Source of the DNA: an uncultured Flavobacteriales bacterium | GTDB lineage: Bacteria; Bacteroidota; Bacteroidia; Flavobacteriales; Crocinitomicaceae | Length of the DNA stretch: 64,000 nucleotides | Reading direction: 5' to 3' | Assembly (NCBI GenBank): GCA_946482515.1 | Contig: CAMLRS010000009.1 | Location: forward strand, 1 to 64,000 | In this document: positions 24,624 through 32,779 of the stretch, in pieces | Position numbering within the stretch: the stretch's first letter is position 1 | How the letters are laid out: each line of letters begins with the position of its first letter | Notes under the pieces: generated by a model | Databases searched by the model: none | Told to the model about the DNA's origin: nothing | Seen by the model: the letters and a program-made list of their open reading frames with translations, nothing else | Program-made: the position numbers and the translations under genes

Positions 24624-27273
24624 AACAACAACTTTCGAAGGCACTTCCGTAACTACGGAAAGCATCCACGGCGAAAACATCGCATTCGGCGACTTTTACC
24701 AAACCATTTATTCGGGCAAGGACCATTTGGCGCCCGTTCACTTCGACAAGAAAGACGAGGAATATCTTTCTCCCAATTTTACCGGTGAGTTAGTCAAGCA
24801 GCTCGCTGAAAAGCGCATCGTGTTGATCTCGGAGAATGATACGATCGTCCGGACGGATCTCGCCCGGCACGTAGCCGCTCAACTGCAACAACAAGGACCT
24901 TTTTCCGATATGAGAGTCTTCGAGTTGTTGCGGGAAGACGAAGAAAAGCAGGAAGGAAGGTCAGCTATTACGGAAACCTTACGCTCCGAAGATTGCCATG
25001 AGAAGATCATTTTGCTGTACGACCTCCATCCAGAAATGGTCAACTACCAATTCCATAATCTGATCCGCCAAACCCGCGAGGACGACTGCGTTTTTGTGAT
25101 CACCGCTTGTTGTGGACCGGAGATTTGGTCGAAGGCTGGGAAAGCCGTAGCGGACTACTGGTTTTCCATACCACAGGGACGACATTATTCGGAATTACAG
25201 CTCCAGGAGTTTCTCGTGAGAAAACTGAGACAACACCCACCGGCTTTCCTGGAAGAGACCGTTGGAGAAAACGACTTTCTTCTGAGCCCGACGATCACGG
25301 TGACCAATGCTGTCGCCTCGCTGAACACCTTCGAGCAGGTACAGCTGTTTTTGATTTCCTACTCCAATTTGCCTGCGTTCCCAACCGACCACAAGGTAAA
25401 CGACCTTATTACGATGTTCAGTCAGGGGCATGAACAAATGGTCCGCTCCTGGTTCTACCAGCTCAATCACCGCAACAAGATCCTGGCAATGGCCGCAGCA
25501 TTGTTCGACGGAATGTTGGTAGACCAATACTTCGAAGCGCTAAAAACGATAACGGAGACGACTTTTTGGCAAACCAGCGAACCGTTTCTCACGGCTATCG
25601 ACTACTACGACCTCTCATTCCTGGACGCCTTTTTCCTCTTGCAAACACGGGGCGAAGAGCAGTTTGTGATCGCCAAGTCTCAGTCGTCGAAAATGGTCTT
25701 GCTCGAATTGGGTAAAAGCGAATACCGCAGGCACTTCAAAACGGCCTTCCAATCCTTTCTCAAGATGACCAAACAGACTTACGAGCGGAAAGCGAGCAAC
25801 TGGGAACTATTCGGCACACCCGGAAAACGGGTTTGGATTCGCCAGTCTTTCACAGAAACGCTTTGCTCCGCAGGGATCATCGAATTCGGTCTCGTGGAAA
25901 ATCACTTACTCGACCTGGCATCGACCGGCCAGCATTTCTTACAAAATATTTGCGCAAAAGCAATGGCGCAATGGCGGATCAACGGCCAGGAAGAACTGTT
26001 TTTCAGTACGCTCAAAGCATGGCGTGAAGACGATTCCATTGCAAAACGAATGGAAACGCTCTTTGCCCGCAATGTAGAACAGTCCGCAACAAAGGGCGCC
26101 AAGGCGATCGATCTGATCAAGTCCACTGCGGTACTTGCGTTGGGACAAGCCTCCTACTATGACCAACCCAACAAGCTTCACGAGGAGATTGTATCGTCCA
26201 TGGTGCACTTCGCACAAGAGTGCGGGGATAAACCGAAGCTTCGCGATAACATTGAAAAAGCGCTTCCCCAATTCATCCACCTTCATACGCTGCAGCTCGA
26301 ACATGATTTATATGAAAAACTGATGCCGGCCTATTTTCTGCGTCAGCCGATCATTGACGGGCTTACACTTGCTTTGGCCTCCTATCCGGACGAAGTTTGC
26401 GCTGCCCTGAAACGCTGGCTGGACAAATGCATGGAAGAAGCATCGAAGCTCAACCGAAGGAGCGCACCGACTTATCGGGACAACCGTCTGATCATCGTGT
26501 TACATATGCTTTACCTGATCGATTTGTCAAAAAATAAGATTTTCACACGCGAAGCGCTGTATACCGACTTCCTGATTCCGCTCATCCGGCAGGAAAACCG
26601 CTACGAGGTTGTAGACCATGTATTGATTCTACTTGCGAAGGTGCAGTCGCAGGATTACGAGCTGGCGGCAAAATATGCAAATCAGACAATTGGCAAGCTG
26701 GACAAAGAGCGTCGTCTGCGACTGATCCTCCTATGGGGTCATACATACCGGCACCAGCGCCTGGAAATGGCCGACGAAGATGAGACCTACGAGCGCGACG
26801 GCAACTTGTATGCGGTATGGACGAAGAACACGTCGCGGCCGCTCACGCCGATCGAAAGAACGCTCTATAAGTGGATGGAATACGATGACATGCTGCGGCG
26901 TTTTGCGACACTGACCTTCCTCGAACTCGCGCGTGGCTACGATCGTTACGAGCCGTTGGCGTTACGGGAACGTGAGCTATACCAGCAGCAGCAGTCAATA
27001 CTGCAAGCACAGCAATATGCGCAACCGGCGAGACCGACTGTTGTTACAAACCCTGAAATTCAACTGCACCTTGGACTGCGGATCAGGATTTTCTTCTATT
27101 TCCTATTTTCCTCCAACCAGAACAAATACCTGCTGAAGGACACTGTCCTGCTGTTTCTGAACGTCAGCCGCTACACCTTTGAGGATCTGCAGTTCATTGT
27201 GAAGCGTTGGGAGCGCAGCGAGCAGAAAGGTATCACAAGCAAGCTAGCCAAGTGGCTGCCTAAGTTCTTTTGA
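24613..27273 (+). CDS. NLR/STAND-like protein with degenerate P-loop and N-terminal amyloid-like motif
   Basis: 886 residues from the ATG at 24613, overlapping the upstream gene by 11 bp. Residues 10-35 carry G20-E-N-I-A-F-G-D-F-Y-Q-T-I-Y33, echoing the C-terminus of the upstream protein. A STAND-like NTPase region follows (about 45-260): the strand KRIVLIS (67-73) enters a loop ENDTIVRTDLA that sits exactly where GxxGxGKTxLA is expected, so the Walker A Gly and Lys are missing. A Walker B-like strand IILLYDLHPE has Asp137, and FVITACCGPEIW resembles the sensor-1 strand. The remaining about 600 residues are helical, repeat-like and without recognised repeats (superstructure-forming sensor region). 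It is probably the sensor or scaffold of a two-protein immunity system. Function is inferred from architecture. Confidence 0.72.
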   Translation: MNTETTTFEGTSVTTESIHGENIAFGDFYQTIYSGKDHLAPVHFDKKDEEYLSPNFTGELVKQLAEKRIVLISENDTIVRTDLARHVAAQLQQQGPFSDMRVFELLREDEEKQEGRSAITETLRSEDCHEKIILLYDLHPEMVNYQFHNLIRQTREDDCVFVITACCGPEIWSKAGKAVADYWFSIPQGRHYSELQLQEFLVRKLRQHPPAFLEETVGENDFLLSPTITVTNAVASLNTFEQVQLFLISYSNLPAFPTDHKVNDLITMFSQGHEQMVRSWFYQLNHRNKILAMAAALFDGMLVDQYFEALKTITETTFWQTSEPFLTAIDYYDLSFLDAFFLLQTRGEEQFVIAKSQSSKMVLLELGKSEYRRHFKTAFQSFLKMTKQTYERKASNWELFGTPGKRVWIRQSFTETLCSAGIIEFGLVENHLLDLASTGQHFLQNICAKAMAQWRINGQEELFFSTLKAWREDDSIAKRMETLFARNVEQSATKGAKAIDLIKSTAVLALGQASYYDQPNKLHEEIVSSMVHFAQECGDKPKLRDNIEKALPQFIHLHTLQLEHDLYEKLMPAYFLRQPIIDGLTLALASYPDEVCAALKRWLDKCMEEASKLNRRSAPTYRDNRLIIVLHMLYLIDLSKNKIFTREALYTDFLIPLIRQENRYEVVDHVLILLAKVQSQDYELAAKYANQTIGKLDKERRLRLILLWGHTYRHQRLEMADEDETYERDGNLYAVWTKNTSRPLTPIERTLYKWMEYDDMLRRFATLTFLELARGYDRYEPLALRERELYQQQQSILQAQQYAQPARPTVVTNPEIQLHLGLRIRIFFYFLFSSNQNKYLLKDTVLLFLNVSRYTFEDLQFIVKRWERSEQKGITSKLAKWLPKFF

Positions 27274-27307
27274 TTCGGAACCCTGATCACCTGTTTCGGA
27301 AACCAGA

Positions 27308-27358
27308 ACCCGGCACTTGGAAATGAAAGTTGTTCACGTCCGGTGCCGGGTGGATTTT
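27308..27358 (+). terminator. Hairpin after the NLR-like gene
   Basis: ACCCGGCAC (27308-27316) pairs with GTGCCGGGT (27343-27351) across a 26-nt loop, followed by GGATTTTTG. A second small palindrome GATTTTT-GT-AAAAATC follows at 27353-27368. Confidence 0.55.
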
Positions 27359-27382
27359 TGTAAAAATCAAAACACATACATA

Positions 27383-27550
27383 ATGAAAAAGCCAATTGGT
27401 ACAACAGCAAAAACCGGGGAAATCTGCCCGGAAAGCGGAGTGTGGGCTGTGGTTGGAGCTCCTTCAACGACAGCTCCTATCGCACAAGGAGATAAGATGC
27501 CACCGTACGGTGGAAATCCGGTAACGTGGAAACTGGTTCGGTACGCCTAA
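27383..27550 (+). CDS. Small conserved-looking protein with CPxSGxW motif
   Basis: 55 residues from the ATG at 27383. The core TGEICPESGVWAVVG and then TAPIAQGDKMPPYGGNPVTWKLV look like a compact single-domain fold with conserved Cys-Pro, Gly-Trp and MPPY positions. I believe similar small proteins of the T-G-x-x-C-P-x-S-G-x-W type occur in many bacteria next to Cys/His-rich partners, but I know of no assigned function. It is followed 13 bp later by a Cys/His-rich protein, so the two are likely co-transcribed. Confidence 0.6.
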   Translation: MKKPIGTTAKTGEICPESGVWAVVGAPSTTAPIAQGDKMPPYGGNPVTWKLVRYA

Positions 27551-27563
27551 TTCAATCTCGGTC

Positions 27564-27770
27564 ATGCCTTACTTTTATGTAAACACCGACGCCCAGTCGT
27601 CCGGAGAGCACGAAGTGCACGAGAACGGCTGCAACCATGGACCAGCAGCTTCCAAACAAAAGTCGCTTGGTTGGCATTCTTCCTGTTCATCGGCAGTCAA
27701 AGCAGCGAAAGAAATCTACACAAAGGTTGACGGCTGCTATTTCTGCGCAAACGATTGTCACACACGTTAA
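27564..27770 (+). CDS. Small Cys/His-rich protein with HEVH motif
   Basis: 68 residues. Putative metal ligands are HEVHENGC (His16, His19, Cys23), Cys41 (SSCSSAV), and the closing YFCANDCHTR (with the preceding GC). The pattern HxxHxxxC...C...C..C...CH suggests a small zinc-binding fold. Proteins of this kind recur in bacterial genomes without known function. It sits between the CPxSGxW protein and a PLD-family nuclease, which suggests a small module of three genes. A strong hairpin follows the stop. Confidence 0.62.
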   Translation: MPYFYVNTDAQSSGEHEVHENGCNHGPAASKQKSLGWHSSCSSAVKAAKEIYTKVDGCYFCANDCHTR

Positions 27771-27777
27771 ACAAACG

Positions 27778-27805
27778 GTAACCGGGTGCGCACGTGCCCG
27801 GTTAC
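27778..27805 (+). terminator. Hairpin between the Cys-rich gene and the PLD gene
   Basis: Perfect 9-bp stem GTAACCGGG/CCCGGTTAC with loop TGCGCACGTG, then ACTTCTGT. There is no T-run, so it may be a processing or attenuation signal and not a terminator. Confidence 0.5.
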
Positions 27806-27822
27806 TTCTGTACCCATCAACA

Positions 27823-28542
27823 ATGGCAAAATTCCTCAATACGACAGGTGTGTCCTATCACCTCGAAGAGCTCATCACGAACACGCGGGAGCGCCTGTTT
27901 CTTTTCAGTCCCTACCTGCAATTCAACAAGCGCATCCGTGAGCACATCCAACACCTGCACACCGAGAAATGCGATATCCGCATCATCTTCCGGGAAAACA
28001 AGCTCCAAAAGGAAGAACGCGAATGGCTGGAAAGCCTTGACGGCATCCGCGTAAGCGAATGCCCGAACCTGCATGCTAAATGCTACCTCAACGAAAGTCA
28101 GGCCATCATCACCTCGATGAACCTCTACGAGTTCTCCCAATTGCACAACAATGAAATGGGAGTACTTATTACCCGAAGCGAAGACACCGAGCTCTACAAC
28201 GCAACTGCAGCCGAAGCCAAACGTTTGCTGACGATCAGCAAAGAGACCGGTGAGAAACAAAAAATCAGCAGGAAACCGGTCGAACCGATAAAGGAGTACG
28301 GCTTCTGCATCCGGACCGGTGTCAAGATCCCGTTCAACATTGAAAAGCCAATGAGCTACGATGCCTTCAAAGAATGGAGTCGATACAGCAACGCCGAGTA
28401 CCCGGAAAGCTTTTGCCATTTTTCCGGTGAAGCGTCAAAGGGGGAAACGTGTTTTATCCGGCCAGTGTTGAAGAAGAACTGGAAGGCGGCGCAGGAAATA
28501 ATTGCACCGCTACAAGATTTCATGGTTAAACAAAAACGCTGA
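27823..28542 (+). CDS. Phospholipase D-like nuclease-type protein
   Basis: 239 residues from the ATG at 27823. Residues 1-140 are a single PLD domain: a FLFSPYLQFNKRI strand, then His84-x-Lys86 in NLHAKCYLNESQAIITSMNLYEFS, the usual HxK with the following Ser/Asn. Such single-HKD proteins dimerise to form one active site and are usually nucleases or lipid phosphodiesterases. The C-terminal part (about 165-235) has CIRTGVKIPFNIEKPMSYDAFKEW and a Cys (SFCHFSGEA), possibly a small zinc-binding or helical tail. An open frame reaches back to 27637 but overlaps the preceding gene and is not supported. It belongs to the accessory region and may be a defence effector. Confidence 0.78.
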   Translation: MAKFLNTTGVSYHLEELITNTRERLFLFSPYLQFNKRIREHIQHLHTEKCDIRIIFRENKLQKEEREWLESLDGIRVSECPNLHAKCYLNESQAIITSMNLYEFSQLHNNEMGVLITRSEDTELYNATAAEAKRLLTISKETGEKQKISRKPVEPIKEYGFCIRTGVKIPFNIEKPMSYDAFKEWSRYSNAEYPESFCHFSGEASKGETCFIRPVLKKNWKAAQEIIAPLQDFMVKQKR

Positions 28543-28608
28543 CACACAATCAAATAAGTTGAAATTTTTAAAAATAATAGCTTTATTGCAGCTACCAATA
28601 TTTAATCT

Positions 28609-30027
28609 ATGCCACGAAAACTAAGCACAATTACCGGAACAACTACAGCTGAGCTCGAAAGCAAGGGAGTATTTGACAGCTTTGTAGATGTCGATTCCCG
28701 TCTGCATGTCGACCCTAGCCTACTTAAGAACTTGAAGATTCCCGAATTCAAAGGTTCAGACAAAGCTTTTACCGAGTATTTCCGAGAAGTACTTACACTT
28801 ATAAAAAATTCAAAGGCAGACAACGATGCTCTTTATAACGAAGCCTGGCGGCGATTGCAATTCAAAGAGCAAGGGAGTACAGCGTTAGGCTATGCAAAAG
28901 AAGGTACCCGCGGTAGTGCGATCGGGCCGGTACTAGCAAGGAAGATACTCACTACATCGCAACAGATAATTAAGGCTGGAATCGATGATCCTGTGATCTT
29001 TGAATTGGTAGGTGTTCTGGAGGATAATATCGGCGCTGATCGAATTAGCGACATGACTATCGCGATTCTCTTCGATAGATTTTTACTCTATACTCAACGA
29101 GTCTCGAAAGAACTAAATATACCAGTGAAAAAGTTCACCATTAAAGGGGAAAACTATCAGCTGCCCGAAGACACGGTCAGCCATTCTTTTATTCTATTTC
29201 TTCCCAAAAAGTTGCTTAATGGGTTACCAGTGGCTTCTGACTGGAGCGAGATCGACTATGTATGCGCATACAACGCCGCATTGAGAATGAGCTTTAATAA
29301 ACTCATCGGGAATAGCTGGAAATCTGCGATTTCGAAACTCACAAAAACTGACCTCAAGGAATTGCTTCTTACAAATCCTGAACTTCTGAGGGACTTGATC
29401 GACCAATACAAAAACAAGCCTAAGAACGGATATAATTTTGATAATGATCCACTTGGGGAAATTATATGGGCCGAATTATCGGATAAAGCTCCAATTGAAC
29501 ATCCATTGAACTTACGCAGTTATAATCCTGTTACAGCGGATAGTATACTTGACGTAGTAAAGTTGATCTGCCAACATTTTAAGTCTCTTATCGAAAACAA
29601 CGGCTGGTTTGAGTACCTCTACGATGAAAAAGGCAAACAAAAGAAGGAAAGAGCACCACAATTACTCTTCTACGGTGTAGCGGAAGCATATTGTAATGCG
29701 AATGATCTTGATTTAAATCGGGAAACAAATGCCGGAATTGGCTCCTTAGACTTTAAGCTATCAAAAGGTTTCGATGCAAAGGTGAACGTAGAACTGAAAT
29801 ACTCTACAAACACGAGCCTAATCAAAGGCTTTCAAAAGCAGTTGCCAGCATACAACAAAGCCGAAAAAACCAATACCAGTGTTTATTTAATCATTCAAAC
29901 CGGGAATCACGCCAGGAAAATAAACCAGCTCTTAAAAATCGCTCAATTAGCTGCAAAAAAAGGGGATCGTGTTCCTGAAATCATAGTGATTAATGGTATG
30001 AAACAAGTTTCCGCAAGCAAACAGTAG
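28609..30027 (+). CDS. PD-(D/E)XK nuclease-like protein
   Basis: 472 residues. The N-terminus is a distinctive STITGTTTAELESKGVFDSFVDVDSRLHVDPSLL, then a long alpha/beta region with ALGYAKEGTRGSAIGPVLA and DNIGADRISDMT. Near the C-terminus is a nuclease core: Asp381 in GSLDFKL and Glu395-Leu-Lys397 in VNVELKYST, i.e. a D...ExK triad, followed by a QxxxY-type helix (FQKQLPAYNKAE). This fits a PD-(D/E)XK nuclease of restriction type. It is first of three closely spaced genes (gaps 22 and 26 bp) with a DUF3883 protein and a WYL regulator. Lower GC than the preceding genes. The nuclease call rests on the motif; target unknown. Confidence 0.72.
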   Translation: MPRKLSTITGTTTAELESKGVFDSFVDVDSRLHVDPSLLKNLKIPEFKGSDKAFTEYFREVLTLIKNSKADNDALYNEAWRRLQFKEQGSTALGYAKEGTRGSAIGPVLARKILTTSQQIIKAGIDDPVIFELVGVLEDNIGADRISDMTIAILFDRFLLYTQRVSKELNIPVKKFTIKGENYQLPEDTVSHSFILFLPKKLLNGLPVASDWSEIDYVCAYNAALRMSFNKLIGNSWKSAISKLTKTDLKELLLTNPELLRDLIDQYKNKPKNGYNFDNDPLGEIIWAELSDKAPIEHPLNLRSYNPVTADSILDVVKLICQHFKSLIENNGWFEYLYDEKGKQKKERAPQLLFYGVAEAYCNANDLDLNRETNAGIGSLDFKLSKGFDAKVNVELKYSTNTSLIKGFQKQLPAYNKAEKTNTSVYLIIQTGNHARKINQLLKIAQLAAKKGDRVPEIIVINGMKQVSASKQ

Positions 30028-30049
30028 GACAAAATAAAAGATATCAATT

Positions 30050-31624
30050 ATGAACAGTCAAGTTAGAACCTATCTTTTAGAAGTAGCGAAACGCAGGAAT
30101 GGTTCCGTTACTTATAGCGAAATTGTAAGAGATTGTAAGTTGGGCTTCGATCTAACTACTGATTACGGCAAGGGACAACTAGGCAACGTATTAGGAGAAG
30201 TTTCCAGTTTCGAACACGAACATCAGCGACCTTTGCTTAGCGCATTAGTTATTTATAAAGATCAGCGCAATGGTACGCATGGTAAAGGATTTTACCAACT
30301 TGCGGAACAGTTAGGTTTAGGCGATGCGAAAAGACTGGAGACAGAACAATTTGGCGTCCTCGAGATGACTAAGTGTTACGAATATTGGCAGAATTCTGAG
30401 AATTACGAACGTTTTGCCAAGATTGGGTCACGCCAAGATTCCTTGAAAGCTTTATTTACAAGATTGATTGATAGTCCTACTTATGATTGGGCCGAAGATT
30501 GGAAAGATAACTATGTTGACTACGTGAATCAGGTTGCTTCGTTAAGAAGTATTCTTATAAACAATCCAGAATTTGGTATCGATGCACCTGAAGTTTACAA
30601 GGAACTTGGTGTATATTCTTCATACCAGGATTTTATGTATACTTTTCTAAAAGAGAAGAGTAACCCTATATCTACCAGAGGACAAAGCGTATTATCCGAT
30701 GATGACTTTCAGAGAATTATTCATAATGGTGCATTTAAATTCCTCATCAAGAATGTTATTCTTTTCCCCACACTAGACTCGTACAATATGCTGAACCGGT
30801 GGTGGTTCGGCAACGAGGGCATCCGCAATCGCCCATTATTAATTAACCGAGCACTTGCGGCCTGTAATCCTCAAATGTTGAGCTCTACAGTAGATGGGAA
30901 AAAGTTCTGGAAAGCGATTGACATTTTTACCCAATCCTATAAATTCAACTATCAAGAAAATGATTGGAACTGGTTCAAAGCTAACCACCAATTGGCAGCT
31001 TGGTTGGATATTGAATTAAAACCTGTTCTCCATGAACTTTCGGATAATGAAATGGAACGGATTGTTTGGCGGAACATCTTCGTCTGGCTTGTTTATGACG
31101 AATTTCATTCCAGTACCCAGATCAATCCAAATCGATTGGAATTAAGGGATCCTCCTAACAGTCACTACGATTCCTTTCCCAACACAAAAAGATCCTATGC
31201 CCCTGTCGAAATCGATTTCCAAGCCCAAACAAAGCTGCAGAAGGATCTGGGTGATGCTGGAGAAGAGCTAGTTAAGCAGTATGAAATTGATCGATTGATC
31301 TTTATTGGAAGACATTCCGACGCAGAAAGAGTGAAAATTGTACAGGATGGTGAAGGATATGATGTTCTATCGTTCGACGAACATGGAAATGAGGTATATA
31401 TAGAAGTAAAAACAACCACGGGTGGTGCTTTAACTCCGTTCTTTCTAAGTGATAATGAAGTTCATTTTATGCGTGATCATTCTGCTAATTATAAGCTGTA
31501 TCGGGTGTATAATTATGACGAGGAGAATAATGCAGGGGAATTTTTTCAATTAATAGACAATGTCGAAGATCGATTATTGATGAAGCCGACACAATTTAAA
31601 GTGCTTCTTAAAAAGGTCGAATAA
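30050..31624 (+). CDS. DUF3883 domain protein, long form
   Basis: 524 residues. The N-terminal part starts with an HTH-like segment (RTYLLEVAKRRNGSVTYSEIVRDCKLGFD) and is followed by about 300 residues of mostly helical sequence. The C-terminus (about 400-515) is DUF3883, a PD-(D/E)XK-type nuclease fold: GDAGEELVKQYEIDRL, Asp438 in GEGYDVLSFD, Glu452-Val-Lys454 in YIEVKTTTG, then PFFLSDNEVHFM. It shares the same core with the shorter protein at 16826 but a different N-terminus. Together with the nuclease-like gene upstream it could be a two-component DNA-targeting defence system. Confidence 0.78.
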   Translation: MNSQVRTYLLEVAKRRNGSVTYSEIVRDCKLGFDLTTDYGKGQLGNVLGEVSSFEHEHQRPLLSALVIYKDQRNGTHGKGFYQLAEQLGLGDAKRLETEQFGVLEMTKCYEYWQNSENYERFAKIGSRQDSLKALFTRLIDSPTYDWAEDWKDNYVDYVNQVASLRSILINNPEFGIDAPEVYKELGVYSSYQDFMYTFLKEKSNPISTRGQSVLSDDDFQRIIHNGAFKFLIKNVILFPTLDSYNMLNRWWFGNEGIRNRPLLINRALAACNPQMLSSTVDGKKFWKAIDIFTQSYKFNYQENDWNWFKANHQLAAWLDIELKPVLHELSDNEMERIVWRNIFVWLVYDEFHSSTQINPNRLELRDPPNSHYDSFPNTKRSYAPVEIDFQAQTKLQKDLGDAGEELVKQYEIDRLIFIGRHSDAERVKIVQDGEGYDVLSFDEHGNEVYIEVKTTTGGALTPFFLSDNEVHFMRDHSANYKLYRVYNYDEENNAGEFFQLIDNVEDRLLMKPTQFKVLLKKVE

Positions 31625-31650
31625 TTACCACTCACTAATACCAGCTCTCG

Positions 31651-32640
31651 ATGCCTATTAACAAAAATGCCTTCATTCGCTACCGCGTAATAGACTCTTT
31701 GCTACGCACTCACCAATATGTGAAAACTCGACAAATCATTGACAAAATTTGGGAGAGGCACGATGAAAAGGTTGCGTCTACAACTATCAATAAAGATATT
31801 CGAGACCTGATAGACAATTTTCATGCGCCAATAGACTATTGCGATCGAAAAAGAGCATATTACTATCCTAACGAAGTGGAAGCACTTTTCCCATCAATCG
31901 ACTTACAGTCAGATGAAATTGCAGCTTTACTGTTTTATGCGAAAACACTGCAACAATATAAACAGTTTGGTGTATTCGACGATTTTACGAGTGCGATCGA
32001 TAAAATCGTTGACGCTGTACAAATTAAATCTAGCCAACGAGATGTAAATAAACCTATTTTAATACAGCCGGAAAATCTACCGAAATTCAAAGGAAGTGAT
32101 ATTATTCCTCAGATAGTTGTTGGCTTTGATTCTAATAAAAAAATAAGTTTTGAATACAAAAAGCATACTTCTGCAATATCAACATATCGGGTTGTAACAC
32201 CAATTATGTTAAAGGAGTATGACCATTTATGGTATTTGTTAGCACAAGCCGATGGTGAACAGCAAGTCAAAACATTTGCTTTAGACCGGATCAACGATCT
32301 TCAAGTAACCAATCTGGATCGGGATCAAATTGTAAATTTCAATCCAGAGAAGTATTTTGATCACGCTTTCGGGATTATAGTTCCTAAAGCTGATGTCGAG
32401 GAAGTTATACTAGAGTTCGATGATTGGCGGGGTAGATATTTATTAGCGGCTCCCATTCATAAAACCCAGAAATTTATTAAAGAGGAGAATGGCAAAATTT
32501 ATTTGTCATTGACTGTCATACCGTTTCATGAATTATACGCTAAGATTCTGAGTTATGGGAATCATGTTAAGGTAATTTCTCCCGAGTCATTGGTAAAAAG
32601 AATTAAGGAACTTCTATCAGAAACCCTTAAAAAATATTAA
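31651..32640 (+). CDS. WYL-domain transcriptional regulator
   Basis: 329 residues. N-terminal winged-helix (FIRYRVIDSLLRTHQYVKTRQIIDKIWERHDEKVASTTINKDIRDL), a central WYL domain of the Sm-like fold (about 160-235: ISFEYKK, YRVVTPIMLKEYDHLWYLLAQADGEQQVKTFALDRINDL), and a C-terminal dimerisation part. Regulators of this kind (CapW/BrxR) control CBASS, BREX and other defence loci, and the CBASS operon starts 139 bp downstream. It is also only 26 bp after the DUF3883 gene, so it could serve either locus. An inverted repeat in the downstream intergenic region is a candidate operator. Confidence 0.88.
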   Translation: MPINKNAFIRYRVIDSLLRTHQYVKTRQIIDKIWERHDEKVASTTINKDIRDLIDNFHAPIDYCDRKRAYYYPNEVEALFPSIDLQSDEIAALLFYAKTLQQYKQFGVFDDFTSAIDKIVDAVQIKSSQRDVNKPILIQPENLPKFKGSDIIPQIVVGFDSNKKISFEYKKHTSAISTYRVVTPIMLKEYDHLWYLLAQADGEQQVKTFALDRINDLQVTNLDRDQIVNFNPEKYFDHAFGIIVPKADVEEVILEFDDWRGRYLLAAPIHKTQKFIKEENGKIYLSLTVIPFHELYAKILSYGNHVKVISPESLVKRIKELLSETLKKY

Positions 32641-32717
32641 AATAATTTCTTAGTCGGTATGGCGCAAATAGACTGCGCGGTCTTAATATTTCTTTGTAGC
32701 GTAATAAATTATAACAC

Positions 32718-32765
32718 AATACTTAATCTGACAGCAATCCAGAAAAGGATCTATCAGTAAGTATT
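32718..32765. promoter_or_regulatory. Inverted repeat upstream of the CBASS operon
   Basis: AATACTTAatCTGA at 32718-32731 and its inverted partner TCAGTAAGTATT at 32754-32765, arms separated by 22 bp and identical except for a 2-nt insertion. It ends 14 bp before the CD-NTase start, where a WYL (CapW-like) repressor could bind. An imperfect -7-like TTTCTTTG lies upstream at about 32688-32695. Confidence 0.45.
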
Positions 32766-32779
32766 AAATATTAGGAACG

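Noticed and set aside
27637..27822. Longer N-terminus for the PLD protein
   Set aside because: It would overlap the Cys-rich gene in another frame and cross a strong hairpin; MAKFLNTTGVSYHLEELI at 27823 is a natural start.
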